A stretch of DNA of 64,000 bases. It comes from Azonexus sp. Lineage in GTDB: Bacteria; Pseudomonadota; Gammaproteobacteria; Burkholderiales; Rhodocyclaceae. The notes beneath the pieces were generated by a model. The model did not search any database. It saw nothing but the letters and a program-made list of their open reading frames with translations, and was not told the DNA's origin. The position numbers were made by a program, and so were the translations under genes. This document shows positions 18,694 through 28,132 of this stretch, one piece after another (the first letter of the stretch is position 1; every line of letters begins with the position of its first letter). The DNA lies in NCBI RefSeq assembly GCF_023150235.1, contig NZ_JAKLLH010000003.1:87176-151175 (forward strand), written 5' to 3'.

Positions 18694-19662
18694 CTAGCCG
18701 GTCAGCGCCTGTCTCAGGGTTGGGCCACTGATGATGCGCGACAACTTGTCGGCGTACATCGGATCGGTGGCGTAACCTGCCTGCTGCAACCTACGAGCAA
18801 ACTCCGTGCCATCCTGCGCCCCGATGACGCCGCTGTAGCGGGGATTGTTGCGCAGCAGCGCCGCATAATCCCGAAAAGCCTCGGCGTACGACGAATAGGC
18901 GCGAAAGGGCTCGACGCTGGCCTGCATCTGGCCATTCACGAACTCATGCGTCCCCGCCTCGGCCACGCCGCCAGTCCAGCTGACACCGGCCTTGATCCCG
19001 AAAAGATTGTGGCTCTGACTACCGTCGGCCCGCCGTGGCTCGCTCTTGCCCCAACCGCTTTCCAGCGCTGCGTGCGCCACCAGGAACTGGGGAGGAATGC
19101 CGGTATTGCGCGAGGCTTCCAGTGCATGCGGCCAGACCCGAGCGACAAATTCCTTGGCGGCCCCCTCGTTCTCTCCCGCCACGCGCCCGCTGGCATCGCT
19201 TCCAAGACGCGACACCGCGGCATAACTGGCCGATGTCGGAAAACTGGAAGGTACTTGCCGGTACTGCGCGGACTCAAGCGAAGCCGCGATTTCCGGCGGC
19301 AAGCCGGCCAGGGCATCGGCAGCTTTTGCCGTTGCCGCCGCATCGCCGGCAAGATAGCGACCGAGTTGCTGCTCGATCATGCGGGCGAAGCCGACCCCGC
19401 GCCCCGCGCCCGACAGATTCTGCGCCATCTGCTGATCGAGCAGGCCACTGTAGAAACGGGTCTGGTCGCTATCGAGCAAACCATCCTGCGGCACGGTATC
19501 GCGCATGCTTTTCAGCACCATCTGCAGGAACATGCTCTCGAACTGCTGGGCCGCCGCCTTGAGGCTTTCCGGCGAGTTGTCGCGCAACTGGCGGCGCAGA
19601 TCCTGCGCCCCCTGCACGTCGTAAGCCGCCCGATTGGGTGACTGCTGAATTTTTGCGACCAT
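18694..19662 (-). CDS. flgJ: Peptidoglycan hydrolase / rod cap FlgJ
   Basis: FlgJ (322 aa) caps the growing rod and cuts peptidoglycan so that the rod can cross the cell wall. The N-terminal rod-binding domain (about 20-100, FESMFLQMVLKSMRDTVP) and a C-terminal glucosaminidase-type domain (about 165-320, with AHAALESGWGKSEPRR and HNLFGIKAG) are both present, so this is the two-domain form. The ATG at 19662 gives the usual MVAKIQQ-like start; the frame is open 82 codons further only because it runs into flgI. Confidence 0.95.
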   Translation of the reverse strand: MVAKIQQSPNRAAYDVQGAQDLRRQLRDNSPESLKAAAQQFESMFLQMVLKSMRDTVPQDGLLDSDQTRFYSGLLDQQMAQNLSGAGRGVGFARMIEQQLGRYLAGDAAATAKAADALAGLPPEIAASLESAQYRQVPSSFPTSASYAAVSRLGSDASGRVAGENEGAAKEFVARVWPHALEASRNTGIPPQFLVAHAALESGWGKSEPRRADGSQSHNLFGIKAGVSWTGGVAEAGTHEFVNGQMQASVEPFRAYSSYAEAFRDYAALLRNNPRYSGVIGAQDGTEFARRLQQAGYATDPMYADKLSRIISGPTLRQALTG

Positions 19663-19673
19663 CGGGAAATACC

Positions 19674-20768
19674 TCAGATCACTTCGAGTTCGGCTCGCAA
19701 GGCCCCGGCGGCCTTCATCGCCTGCAGGATTGCCAGCAAGTCGAGCGGATTCGCCCCCAAGGCATTGAGAGCCTTGACCACATCGGCCAGGCTGGTGCCG
19801 GCCTTGACGTTCATCAGGCTGCCGTTTTCCTGCTTGACCTGGACATCGGCCGCCTGCTGCGCGTTGGCCTCGACCACGACGGACAGATTGCCATGCGCCA
19901 CCGCACAAGTATCCAGGGTCACCTTCTGGGTCATCACCACCGACCCGGTCCTCGGATTGACCACTACCCGCGCCGGCGACACGGTAGGCCGGACATCGAG
20001 ATTTTCCAGCTTGCCGAGGAAGCTCACCCGCGCATTGCCCTCATCCGGCACATTCACGGCAATCCTTCGCCCGTCCAGCGCCTGGGCGGTGCCGCTGCCC
20101 ATGGCCTTGTTGATCGCCTCGACCATGTTGCGCGCGGTGCCGAAATCGGTCGCCGCCAGTTCGTAATGAACCACGCCGCCTTCACCGATGGCCGTCGGCA
20201 CGCCACGCTCCACGGTCGCACCGGCGGGGATTCTCCCCGCCGAAAGGTGGTTGACCGTCACTTTGGCCCCACCGGCGGCGGCACCGGCGCCACCCACCAG
20301 CACGCTCCCCTGGGCCATGGCATAAATCTGTCCGTCGGCCCCCTTCAGCGGCGTCAGCAGCAAAGTACCGCCACGCAGGCTCTTGGCATTGCCCATCGAC
20401 GACACGGTCACGTCGATCGCCTGCCCTGGTCGGGAAAAAGCCGGCAGGCTGGCCGTCACCATCACCGCCGCCACATTTTTCAATTGCAGCTTGGTCGCCT
20501 GCTCGGGGGTCAGGTTCAGTCCCAACTGCGACAACATATTGCCGATGGCCTGGGTCGTGAATGGGGTCTGAGTCGTCTGGTCGCCCGTGCTATCGAGGCC
20601 GACCACGATCCCGTAGCCGATCAACTGATTGCTGCGGACGCCCTGCAGCGCCGCCAGATCCTTGATCCTCTCGGCATGCGCCGCCGGCGCAAGGGCGAGA
20701 CTCGCCAGCACCGCCAGCAACAGCAGGCGGCAAGTCTTGCCGGCAAAATTGACAATCTGGCGAAACAT
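19674..20768 (-). CDS. flgI: Flagellar P-ring protein FlgI
   Basis: FlgI (364 aa) forms the P ring around the rod in the peptidoglycan layer. A Sec signal peptide is visible (about 1-33, LLLLAVLASLALAPAAHA), then the family start ERIKDLAALQGVRSNQLIGYGIVVGL, with the C-terminal GTSLADVVKALNALGANP. Length is normal. The gene is 77 bp after flgH and 11 bp before flgJ. Confidence 0.98.
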   Translation of the reverse strand: MFRQIVNFAGKTCRLLLLAVLASLALAPAAHAERIKDLAALQGVRSNQLIGYGIVVGLDSTGDQTTQTPFTTQAIGNMLSQLGLNLTPEQATKLQLKNVAAVMVTASLPAFSRPGQAIDVTVSSMGNAKSLRGGTLLLTPLKGADGQIYAMAQGSVLVGGAGAAAGGAKVTVNHLSAGRIPAGATVERGVPTAIGEGGVVHYELAATDFGTARNMVEAINKAMGSGTAQALDGRRIAVNVPDEGNARVSFLGKLENLDVRPTVSPARVVVNPRTGSVVMTQKVTLDTCAVAHGNLSVVVEANAQQAADVQVKQENGSLMNVKAGTSLADVVKALNALGANPLDLLAILQAMKAAGALRAELEVI

Positions 20769-20845
20769 CGCACTCTCCTTGTAGCGAACGAAGGCTGGAA
20801 AACCGGCTACGAGCCTTCCCGCGGCGGCCTCCTCGCGTGAAGAGG

Positions 20846-21508
20846 CTAGAACGGCAGGACGTTAAGGAAGAATCGTGCCAGCCAACCCATCATCACCCCT
20901 TCGCCGATCTGGCCCGAGGTTTTGTATTCGATGCGGGCATCGGCGACCTTCGAGGAATCGATGCTGTTGGAAAAATCGACAAAGGCCGGGTTGACGACCC
21001 CGGAGACCCTGACGAACTCCTGCTCGTTCCCGATGGCCAACTGCTTCTCGCCGGAGACGAGGAGGTTGCCGTTCGGATAGACATCGATCACGGTGACCGT
21101 GATGGTACCGGTAAACACGTTGTTGTTCGCTGCCTCGCCCTTGCCTTCGAAGGCGCTGCTGCCGGATGCCTGGAGATTGGTGCCGAGCAGGGTCTGCCCC
21201 GGCAGGCCGGCCATTGCCGAAATCGAGGTCGTGTTCTTCTGGCTGCGGTCGAGCTTGTTGTTGGACTTCGTCGAGGCGGCGGTGTTTTCGGTGATCTTGA
21301 TCGTCATGGTGTCGCCGGGATGGCGTGCCTTGCGATCCTCGAACAGCGGGCGGGTGACCGCCGCCTGGAAAATGGCGCCATTACCGGCCTGCAAGCCGGG
21401 GCGCGGCATCGGCCGCATCGTCATCGGCTGATGGACATTGGTCGGCGGGACCGTCGTACACGCTGCCAGCAGGAGCAAGGCGGACAGGCTCAACAATTTG
21501 CGTTTCAT
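20846..21508 (-). CDS. flgH: Flagellar L-ring lipoprotein FlgH
   Basis: FlgH (220 aa) builds the L ring in the outer membrane. It has a lipoprotein signal (LSLSALLLLAACTT; Cys16). The family core is visible: RHPGDTMTIKITENTAAS, then NVFTGTITVTVIDVYPNGNL and the end with GVMMGWLARFFLNVLPF. Length normal; 8 bp after flgG. Confidence 0.98.
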   Translation of the reverse strand: MKRKLLSLSALLLLAACTTVPPTNVHQPMTMRPMPRPGLQAGNGAIFQAAVTRPLFEDRKARHPGDTMTIKITENTAASTKSNNKLDRSQKNTTSISAMAGLPGQTLLGTNLQASGSSAFEGKGEAANNNVFTGTITVTVIDVYPNGNLLVSGEKQLAIGNEQEFVRVSGVVNPAFVDFSNSIDSSKVADARIEYKTSGQIGEGVMMGWLARFFLNVLPF

Positions 21509-21516
21509 GATCTCAC

Positions 21517-22299
21517 CTAGAGTTGTGTCAGGCGTCCGAGCATCGCATCGGAGGTGGAAACCACCTTGGAGTTGAGTTCGTAGGCACGCTGGGTCTGAAT
21601 CATGGTCACCAGTTCTTCGGCGACATTGACATTGGAGGTTTCGACATAGGTTTGATTGACCACCCCGGCACCGTTGGTTCCCGGCGTATTGGGCGTCGGC
21701 GTGCCGCTGGCCGCGGTTTCCAGGAAGAGATTCTGACCGATGCTCTGCAAACCGCCCGGATTGACGAAGGTCGCCAACTGCACGCTACCGATCTGCGTCG
21801 GCGCCGCCACGCCCGGCTGGGTAACGGTGACCACGCCGTCGGTTCCGATCGTGATCGAGAGCGCGTCGGCCGGGATCGAAATATTCGGCTGCAAGGGATA
21901 GCCGTCCGAAGTCACCAACTGCCCCTGATTGTCCTTTTGAAAAGAACCGTCACGGGTATAGCCTATCGTCCCGTCCGGCATCAGCACCTGAAAAAATCCG
22001 GCACCGTTGATGCCCATATCCAGGGGATTGTCGGTCTTCTGCAAATTTCCCTGGGTGAAGATCCGCGCGGTCGACACCGGACGCGCGCCCGTTCCCAATT
22101 GCAGCCCGACCGGAATCTGGGTCTGCTGCGAGGACTGGGCACCAGGCTGGCGTATCGTCTGGTAAAGCAGATCCTCGAAAACGGCACGAGCGCGCTTGAA
22201 ACCGTTGGTACTGACGTTGGCCAGGTTGTTTGAGATGACGTCGAGCTGGGTCTGCTGAGCATCCAGGCCAGTACGCGCAATCCACAATGAGCGAATCAT
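21517..22299 (-). CDS. flgG: Flagellar distal rod protein FlgG
   Basis: FlgG (260 aa) forms the distal rod. It has the N-terminal [20 protein letters not shown] helix, the rod-specific segment near 40-65 ([19 protein letters not shown]), and the C-terminal [21 protein letters not shown] helix. The 260-261 aa length is standard. Confidence 0.98.
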   Translation of the reverse strand: MIRSLWIARTGLDAQQTQLDVISNNLANVSTNGFKRARAVFEDLLYQTIRQPGAQSSQQTQIPVGLQLGTGARPVSTARIFTQGNLQKTDNPLDMGINGAGFFQVLMPDGTIGYTRDGSFQKDNQGQLVTSDGYPLQPNISIPADALSITIGTDGVVTVTQPGVAAPTQIGSVQLATFVNPGGLQSIGQNLFLETAASGTPTPNTPGTNGAGVVNQTYVETSNVNVAEELVTMIQTQRAYELNSKVVSTSDAMLGRLTQL

Positions 22300-22311
22300 T
22301 TTCTTTCCCTA

Positions 22312-23055
22312 TCAGGCATTCAGCGACAACAGTTGATCGGCTCGCTGCGCATTCTGATCGGCCGTCTGCAGCATCTTGACCTGCAACTCGAACTGTCGCG
22401 CCAGGCTGATCAGATTGACCATCGCATCGGTCACATTCACATTGCTCCCCTCCAGCGCACCGGAAGAAAGCTTGACGGTTTCGTCCTGCGGCGCGGGCTG
22501 ACCGTCGCGCAGGCGGAACAGACCATCGCCGCCGCGTACCAGATCGCCCTCGGGCGGATTGACCAGTTTGATCCGGCCAATGGCATTGGTATTGTTGCGA
22601 GCCCCGAAGGTCGGCACCACCGAAATCGTGCCATCGGGAGAAATTTCGATCGTGTTGTCGGGTGGAATCGCAATCGGACCACCATCGCCGACCACCAGAT
22701 GTCCGCTCTTGGTCTGCAGCAAGCCGTTCACATCGACATCCAGGCTACCCGCCCGGGTATAGGCCTCGCTGCCGTCGGGCAACTGCACCGCCAGCCAGCC
22801 GCGCCCCTTGAGCGCAACATCGAGGTTGCGCCCGGTAAACATCAGCGGCCCTTCCTCGAAAACATCGGCGACCGAGGTGTCGACCGTGAATGCCCGGGTC
22901 GGCATGGCTTCGGAGACCACCGGCACGGCCCGGAAGCGATGCTCCTGGGCCTTGAAGCCGATCGTGCTGGCGTTGGCGAGATTGTTCGCGGTACCGGCCT
23001 GCTGCATGAAGACATGCTTGGCGCCGGTCATCGCGGTGTAGATCAGGCGATCCAT
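22312..23055 (-). CDS. flgF: Flagellar proximal rod protein FlgF
   Basis: FlgF (247 aa) belongs to the proximal rod. N-terminal MDRLIYTAMTGAKHVFMQQA and NLANASTIGFKAQ, and C-terminal VNLISLARQFELQVKMLQTAD are typical. It lies 12 bp before flgG and 22 bp after flgE. Confidence 0.97.
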   Translation of the reverse strand: MDRLIYTAMTGAKHVFMQQAGTANNLANASTIGFKAQEHRFRAVPVVSEAMPTRAFTVDTSVADVFEEGPLMFTGRNLDVALKGRGWLAVQLPDGSEAYTRAGSLDVDVNGLLQTKSGHLVVGDGGPIAIPPDNTIEISPDGTISVVPTFGARNNTNAIGRIKLVNPPEGDLVRGGDGLFRLRDGQPAPQDETVKLSSGALEGSNVNVTDAMVNLISLARQFELQVKMLQTADQNAQRADQLLSLNA

Positions 23056-23077
23056 GATCTGCTCGGTTCAGTCGGCA

Positions 23078-24382
23078 TCAGCGCAGATTGACGATGGTTT
23101 GCATGATCTGATCCTGCGTCTTGATCGACTGGGCATTGGCCTGGTAATTGCGCTGGAAGGTAATCAGGTTAACCAGTTCCGCCGTCAGATCGACGTTCGA
23201 CTCCTCCACCGAGGCCGCCGTCAGCTTTCCCAGGCTGGAAGACTGCGGCGCTCCGACCAGGGGCGGGCCGGAATCCGAGGTTTCCACCCACTGATTGTTC
23301 CCCAGCGAGAGCAGACCGTTCGGATTGGTGAAATTGGTCAGGACCACCTGCCCCTGGGCAAAGGTCTGACCGTTACTGTAGCGCCCCTGGACCACGCCGT
23401 CGTTACCGACGGAAAGACCGACCAGGCTTCCCGGCGCATAGCCGTCCTGCTCCAGGCGGTTGGTTCCGAAAGGCTGACCGTACTGGCCGGTGCCGGTCAG
23501 GTCGATATCGAAGACCAGCGGCGCAACAGCCGCATTCACCGGCTTGCCAAGGTCCGTATTGATCGTGTTCAGATCGATACTGATATTCAGCGGCATGGGG
23601 GTAGTCAGCTTGCCCGAGCTGTCGAAATTCAGGGTGTTGCTACTCAACGGCGACAGTGCGGAGTCGGTACCATCGACGTTGGCATAAATTTCCCAATCCC
23701 CGGCGGTTGGCGACTTGCGGAAATACAACGTCAGGTTATGCGGATTGCCCAGGGTATCGAAGGTCGTCAGCGCGGTCGACCAGTTATAACTCTTGGGATC
23801 GGGCGTCCACGGCTGCCCGGCAACCGGCGCCGGAGTTCCCCACGCCAGCAGACCGGCGTCGGTGGCCCGCGAATCGAGGCTGAGATTGGCCTTGACCCCC
23901 TTGAAGGCACTGGTGGGATTGGTACCCGTTGCCACCGGCGGAATCGCCGACGAATCGATCTTCAGGGGTTCCGGGGTCGCGGTACGGATGACGCCATTCT
24001 GGGCCAGATAGCCCGTCAGCTTCATCCCCTGGTCGTTGATGATGTAACCGCTTTTGTCGAGGTGGAACTGTCCGTTGCGGGTGTAGGTCACCGCACCGGC
24101 CTTGTCCATGCGGAAAAAGCCATTGCCGTTGATGGAAATATCCAGGGGGTTGTTGGTGGTCGTCACATTCCCCTGGTTGAACTGCTGCTGCACCCCGGCC
24201 AGCGCCACGCCAATACCGATCTGGCTGGCACCGCCACCGTTGAGAGCCGCCGCATAGACGTCGCCAAAATGGGCGCTCGCCCCCTTGTAACCCACGGTAC
24301 TGGCGTTGGCGATATTGTTGCTGGTGACATCAAGCGCCTTCGAGGAAACATTGAGGCCGCTCAGACCTTGCTGGAATGCCAT
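23078..24382 (-). CDS. flgE: Flagellar hook protein FlgE
   Basis: FlgE (434 aa) is the hook subunit. Start MAFQQGLSGLNVSSKALDV and the NNIANASTVGYKGA motif, and C-terminal ELVNLITFQRNYQANAQSIK are diagnostic. The middle has FlgE D1/D2-type domains. It is 15 bp after flgD, whose product caps the hook during assembly. Confidence 0.98.
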   Translation of the reverse strand: MAFQQGLSGLNVSSKALDVTSNNIANASTVGYKGASAHFGDVYAAALNGGGASQIGIGVALAGVQQQFNQGNVTTTNNPLDISINGNGFFRMDKAGAVTYTRNGQFHLDKSGYIINDQGMKLTGYLAQNGVIRTATPEPLKIDSSAIPPVATGTNPTSAFKGVKANLSLDSRATDAGLLAWGTPAPVAGQPWTPDPKSYNWSTALTTFDTLGNPHNLTLYFRKSPTAGDWEIYANVDGTDSALSPLSSNTLNFDSSGKLTTPMPLNISIDLNTINTDLGKPVNAAVAPLVFDIDLTGTGQYGQPFGTNRLEQDGYAPGSLVGLSVGNDGVVQGRYSNGQTFAQGQVVLTNFTNPNGLLSLGNNQWVETSDSGPPLVGAPQSSSLGKLTAASVEESNVDLTAELVNLITFQRNYQANAQSIKTQDQIMQTIVNLR

Positions 24383-24396
24383 GATTTAACTCCGTC

Positions 24397-25074
24397 TCAA
24401 AAGATTTGCTGCACATCCTTGAAGGCCACGTTGCCGTAAGCCCCGAGATCCAGCAGGAAGCCCGTCTTGTCCCTGACTACAGCAGAAACCATGCCAATCT
24501 GGTGAGCCGAGGCCTTGACCGTCTCGTCGCCGTTCTTGGCCTCGACCGAGAAAGTATATTTGCCGTCGTCAAGCTGCTTGCCGTCGGCGTCCTTTCCATC
24601 CCAGCCAAAGGTCACGATCCCCGCCGTCTGCGCCCCCAGGCTCTCGGTCTGAACCACCTTGCCCTTGGCGTCCTTGATCGTCACCGTCACCGCGCTGGCG
24701 TCGGCTTCGAGCTTGACGCCGGCAATGGCCTGGCTCTTTTCCAGCGGCAAATTGTTGCCGGCAACCAGCACATTCTTGCCGATCATTGCCGCCGACTGCA
24801 TCGACATGGAGTCGTTGTAACCAGTGAGCAACTGCCCGAAGGCCGCATTCAGCTTTTCGATCCCCGAAGCCATGTTGAGCTGGGCCAGCTGGCTCGTCAC
24901 CTGAGCGTTATCCATCGGATTGAGTGGATCCTGATTCTTCATCTGGGTCATCAACAAGGTCAGGAATTTGGTTTCCTGTTCCTGAACCGCACTTTTCTGC
25001 GTGGTGCTGCTTCCATTCACGGAAGCCAGGAGGTCAGCGGAAATGCCGCTGGTTGAATTATTCACGGTCGCCAT
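24397..25074 (-). CDS. flgD: Flagellar hook-capping protein FlgD
   Basis: FlgD (225 aa) is the scaffold at the growing hook tip. The N-terminal FlgD motif (TQMKNQDPLNPMDNAQVTSQ) is followed by an Ig-like/tudor-like C-terminal part (VTFGWDGKDADGKQLDDGKY). Length is normal. Confidence 0.97.
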   Translation of the reverse strand: MATVNNSTSGISADLLASVNGSSTTQKSAVQEQETKFLTLLMTQMKNQDPLNPMDNAQVTSQLAQLNMASGIEKLNAAFGQLLTGYNDSMSMQSAAMIGKNVLVAGNNLPLEKSQAIAGVKLEADASAVTVTIKDAKGKVVQTESLGAQTAGIVTFGWDGKDADGKQLDDGKYTFSVEAKNGDETVKASAHQIGMVSAVVRDKTGFLLDLGAYGNVAFKDVQQIF

Positions 25075-25092
25075 GATTCATCCTTTCAGTGT

Positions 25093-25506
25093 TCAGCCCT
25101 GCCCGATCTGCAAGGTACGCAGCATCATCGACTTGGCAGTGTTCATCACCTCGACATTGGTCTGGTAAGAGCGCGAGGCAGAAATCATGTTGGTCATTTC
25201 CTCGACCACGTTCACATTCGGAAAAGCGACATAGCCCTTTTCGTCGGCCGCCGGGTTTTTCGGGTCGTACACCATGCGCTGCGGTGCCGCGCTCTCGACG
25301 ATCTGGCGTACCCTGACCCCGGTCGATACCTGACTTGTCCCATCGACCGGAACCGCCTCGAACACCACCTGCTTCGAGCGATACGGTTTGCCGTCGGAAG
25401 AAACGATGCTATCGGCGTTGGCCAGATTCGAGGCGACGGTATTGAGCCGCATCGACTGCGCCGTCATCGCGCTGGACGACACCTGAAATACGTTGAACAA
25501 ACTCAC
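25093..25506 (-). CDS. flgC: Flagellar proximal rod protein FlgC
   Basis: FlgC (137 aa) belongs to the proximal rod. It has the rod motif MTAQSMRLNTVASNLANADS, the middle YVAFPNVNVVEEMTNMIS and the C-terminal SYQTNVEVMNTAKSMMLRTL helix. Length is normal; 10 bp after flgB. Confidence 0.98.
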   Translation of the reverse strand: MSLFNVFQVSSSAMTAQSMRLNTVASNLANADSIVSSDGKPYRSKQVVFEAVPVDGTSQVSTGVRVRQIVESAAPQRMVYDPKNPAADEKGYVAFPNVNVVEEMTNMISASRSYQTNVEVMNTAKSMMLRTLQIGQG

Positions 25507-25516
25507 GATCGGCTCC

Positions 25517-25924
25517 TTAACCCTGGGTACTGCTCATCGCAGTCCGCAACCCCTGGAAGCGGCTGTTGATCAACTGCGTCAGAACCTGGTACTGCAAGGC
25601 GTTGTCGGTAATCTGCGCCCGCTCCACATCCATCTCGACGGTATTGCCATCGACCGCCGACTGGTATTCGTTGCGGTATTGCAAGCGGTAGGCGGCATCC
25701 CCACCCTCCATCTGGAAATGACGGGACGAGGTACGCGCCATCCCCAGCGTCTGCTGTTCATCCCAACGCTTCATCGAACCCTGCATGGCTTCGGCAAAAT
25801 CGAAATCGCGCGCCTTGTAGTGCGGCGTATCCGCGTTGGCAATGTTCGACGCCAAAAGCTCGTGGCGCTGCACGCGCAGATTGATCGCTTGGTTATAAAC
25901 GGCAAGGTGTTTGGTGATATCCAC
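25517..25924 (-). CDS. flgB: Flagellar proximal rod protein FlgB
   Basis: FlgB (135 aa) is the first rod protein and heads the flgB-to-flgL gene row. The start chosen is GTG at 25924 (VDITKHLAVYNQAINLRVQR), preceded by GGAG; an ATG 12 codons earlier has no family sequence. Motif LLASNIANADTPHYKARDFDF is typical. A sigma-54 promoter lies about 40 bp upstream, so the row of eleven genes is probably a middle-class FleR-controlled operon. Confidence 0.95.
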   Translation of the reverse strand: MDITKHLAVYNQAINLRVQRHELLASNIANADTPHYKARDFDFAEAMQGSMKRWDEQQTLGMARTSSRHFQMEGGDAAYRLQYRNEYQSAVDGNTVEMDVERAQITDNALQYQVLTQLINSRFQGLRTAMSSTQG

Positions 25925-25965
25925 GAGCCCGCTCCATCGAAGGCAGGAAAGAACGCCCATAGCAA

Positions 25966-25981
25966 AGCATTTTTCATGCCA
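25966..25981 (-). promoter_or_regulatory. Sigma-54 promoter of flgB operon
   Basis: The minus strand reads TGGCATGAAAAATGCT, with GG-N10-GC. It sits about 40 bp before the flgB start, in the divergent gap with flgA. Confidence 0.85.
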
Positions 25982-26020
25982 CGACTCACGGGATAGGCAC
26001 GAGGAGATCGAGAAGGCACA

Positions 26021-26740
26021 ATGCCGCGCATGAAGAATTCACCTCATCCCTCCTCCGCCCCCCTTCCCATCCTGTTTTCCACCCTGCTGACCCTCCTGGC
26101 GCCCATCGGAAGCCCGGCGGCGAGCGAAAGCGGCGATGTCGCCGCCCTGATCGAGAGTTTTCTGCTGCAGCAACACCCGGAACACGCGGAACGGACCAAA
26201 GTCACGGTCAACCCACCGAATCTGGAAAAATTGCCGCCCTGCAACCAATACCAGCCATTCTTGCCGCGAGGCGGCAAAAGCATCGGCAAGATCAACGTCG
26301 GCCTGCGCTGCCTCGGCCCCGCCAGCTGGAGCCTTTTCGTCGGCGCCCAGGTGGCGATTTCCGGCACCTACCTGAGCACCGCCCACCCACTCGCCGCCGG
26401 CCAGGTGCTCACCCCCCAGGATTTCGTGCTCAAGCAGGGCGACCTGGCGCAACTGCCGGCGGGAACGCTGGTCGACCCAGCCCAGGCGACAGGCAACACG
26501 CTGAAAAATGCCCTCCCCGCGGGCGCCCCCCTGCGCCGCGATCAGCTGCAATTGCCACGTGTCATTCAAGCCGGGCAGAACGTGCGCGTCGTGTACCGCG
26601 CCCCCGGCTTTTCCGCCAGCGCCGAAGGCAAGGCCATCGGCAACGCCTCGGCCGGACAGGTCACCCAGGTTCGCATGCCTTCGGGACAAGTCATTTCCGG
26701 AACGGCAAGCCCCCAGGGCGAAGTGGAAATCGCCCGCTGA
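26021..26740 (+). CDS. flgA: P-ring assembly chaperone FlgA
   Basis: FlgA (239 aa) is the periplasmic chaperone for P-ring assembly. A signal peptide (about 1-36) is followed by the family C-terminal SAF domain (about 110-235: HPLAAGQVLTPQDFVLKQGDL, then AGQNVRVVYRAPGFSASAEG and GQVTQVRMPSGQVISGTA). The first ATG has GAGAAGG 4 nt upstream. It is divergent from flgB. No flgM or flgN follows within the window. Confidence 0.95.
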   Translation: MPRMKNSPHPSSAPLPILFSTLLTLLAPIGSPAASESGDVAALIESFLLQQHPEHAERTKVTVNPPNLEKLPPCNQYQPFLPRGGKSIGKINVGLRCLGPASWSLFVGAQVAISGTYLSTAHPLAAGQVLTPQDFVLKQGDLAQLPAGTLVDPAQATGNTLKNALPAGAPLRRDQLQLPRVIQAGQNVRVVYRAPGFSASAEGKAIGNASAGQVTQVRMPSGQVISGTASPQGEVEIAR

Positions 26741-26873
26741 GCCCGGCGGCGGAATTCCCGAGAGCAACGCCCGACGACCATCGTCGACGGCCACGCCGAC
26801 GGCAGACCCACGCCACCCCGCCCGCCCACGCCTTGGGCCGACAAAATCCCGGCAACACATCCGGCATTTCCGG

Positions 26874-26972
26874 TAGCACGCTTTTTGCCGCCGCTTTTCC
26901 CGCCGACCTATCCTAGAAACGATCTAAAAAAACCAACGTACCTATTTAATTTTTTTGGTTTTTTTCTATAAT
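26874..26972 (+). promoter_or_regulatory. Control region of the flhB operon
   Basis: A sigma-54-like TAGCACGCTTTTTGCC (26874-26889) differs from consensus in one base of the key GG pair. Further down is an AT-rich island with an inverted repeat (AAAAAAACCA ... TGGTTTTTTT, 26925-26965) and a perfect TATAAT at 26967-26972, 27 bp before the flhB ATG. The TATAAT is the more likely promoter element; the AT-tract would bend DNA. Confidence 0.5.
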
Positions 26973-26998
26973 AGGCGCAACTATTCAAGAAGACTCCC

Positions 26999-28132
26999 AT
27001 GTCTGAAGAAAGCGACCTCGAAAAAACCGAAGAGCCAACAGGACGGCGAATTGAACAAGCCCGCGAAAAGGGGCAGGTTCCGCATTCCCGTGAACTGGGC
27101 AGCTTTCTGGTTTTGATGACGGCCGCGGCCCTCTTCTGGAGCCTGGGCGGCTGGCTGGTCGACCGTGGCCTGGCCATTGCGCGCAAGGGCTTCACCATTG
27201 AAACCAAGTATGTTTTCGAGCCGGCGCAGATGCTGCCACGGCTGGCCGACCTCTCGATTGACGCCCTGCTGGCTTTTTCTCCGATTTTTGCCGTACTCGT
27301 GCTTGCCTCCATCCTGCCGCCCTTCTTTCTCAATGCCTGGGTCTTCGCGCCCAATGCCTTCATGCCGGATTTCAACCGGCTCAGCCCGCTTGCCGGCATC
27401 GGGCGCATGTTTTCCTGGAACAGCCTGATGGAGCTGGGCAAAGCCCTGCTCAAGGCCGTGCTCGTCGGCGGAGTCGCCCTCTTGCTGATCGTCAAGGAAA
27501 AGGACGAGATTTTTGGTCTCCTTGGCGAATCGCTGGAATCGGCCATCGCCCACACCGGGCACTTGTTGAGCTATTCCTTCCTGATCCTGGTCAGCGCCTT
27601 GATTCTGGTCGTCGCCGCCGACGTCCCCTTCCAGCTCTGGCAGCACTACGAAAAGCTGAAAATGACCAAGGAAGAGGTCAAGCAGGAAATGAAGGAAATG
27701 ATGGGCGACCCGCACGTCAAGGGTCGCATTCGCAGCCTGCAGATGGAAGCCGCCCGCAAGCGCATGATGTCCGCCGTGCCCGACGCCAACGTCGTGGTGA
27801 CCAATCCGACCCACTATGCGGTCGCCCTCTCCTACCAGGCCGGGATGAGCGCGCCGAAGGTTGTGGCCAAGGGCGTCGGTGTCATTGCCCTGAAAATCAG
27901 GGAAATCGCCGCCGAAAACGCCGTTCCGATCCTGGAAGCGCCGCCACTGGCCCGCGCGCTCCACAAGCACGCCGAACTCGACCACGAAATTCCCGCCCCG
28001 CTCTTCAGCGCCGTTGCCGAGGTGCTTGCCTACATCTACCAGCTTGCCAGCTGGAAACAACAAGGCGGCACCTATCCGCAACCGCCGAGGGAACTCGACA
28101 TTCCCGGCGAATTGATCCCGGAGGCCAGCTAA
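26999..28132 (+). CDS. flhB: Flagellar export switch protein FlhB
   Basis: FlhB (377 aa) is the export-gate component that changes substrate class when hook length is reached. Four membrane helices in the first about 215 residues, then a cytoplasmic domain with the autocleavage motif NPTH (VVVTNPTHYAVAL at about 263-275). Start MSEESDLEKTEEPTGRRIEQAREKGQVP is split over the N-terminus as usual. It directly abuts flhA. Confidence 0.98.
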   Translation: MSEESDLEKTEEPTGRRIEQAREKGQVPHSRELGSFLVLMTAAALFWSLGGWLVDRGLAIARKGFTIETKYVFEPAQMLPRLADLSIDALLAFSPIFAVLVLASILPPFFLNAWVFAPNAFMPDFNRLSPLAGIGRMFSWNSLMELGKALLKAVLVGGVALLLIVKEKDEIFGLLGESLESAIAHTGHLLSYSFLILVSALILVVAADVPFQLWQHYEKLKMTKEEVKQEMKEMMGDPHVKGRIRSLQMEAARKRMMSAVPDANVVVTNPTHYAVALSYQAGMSAPKVVAKGVGVIALKIREIAAENAVPILEAPPLARALHKHAELDHEIPAPLFSAVAEVLAYIYQLASWKQQGGTYPQPPRELDIPGELIPEAS

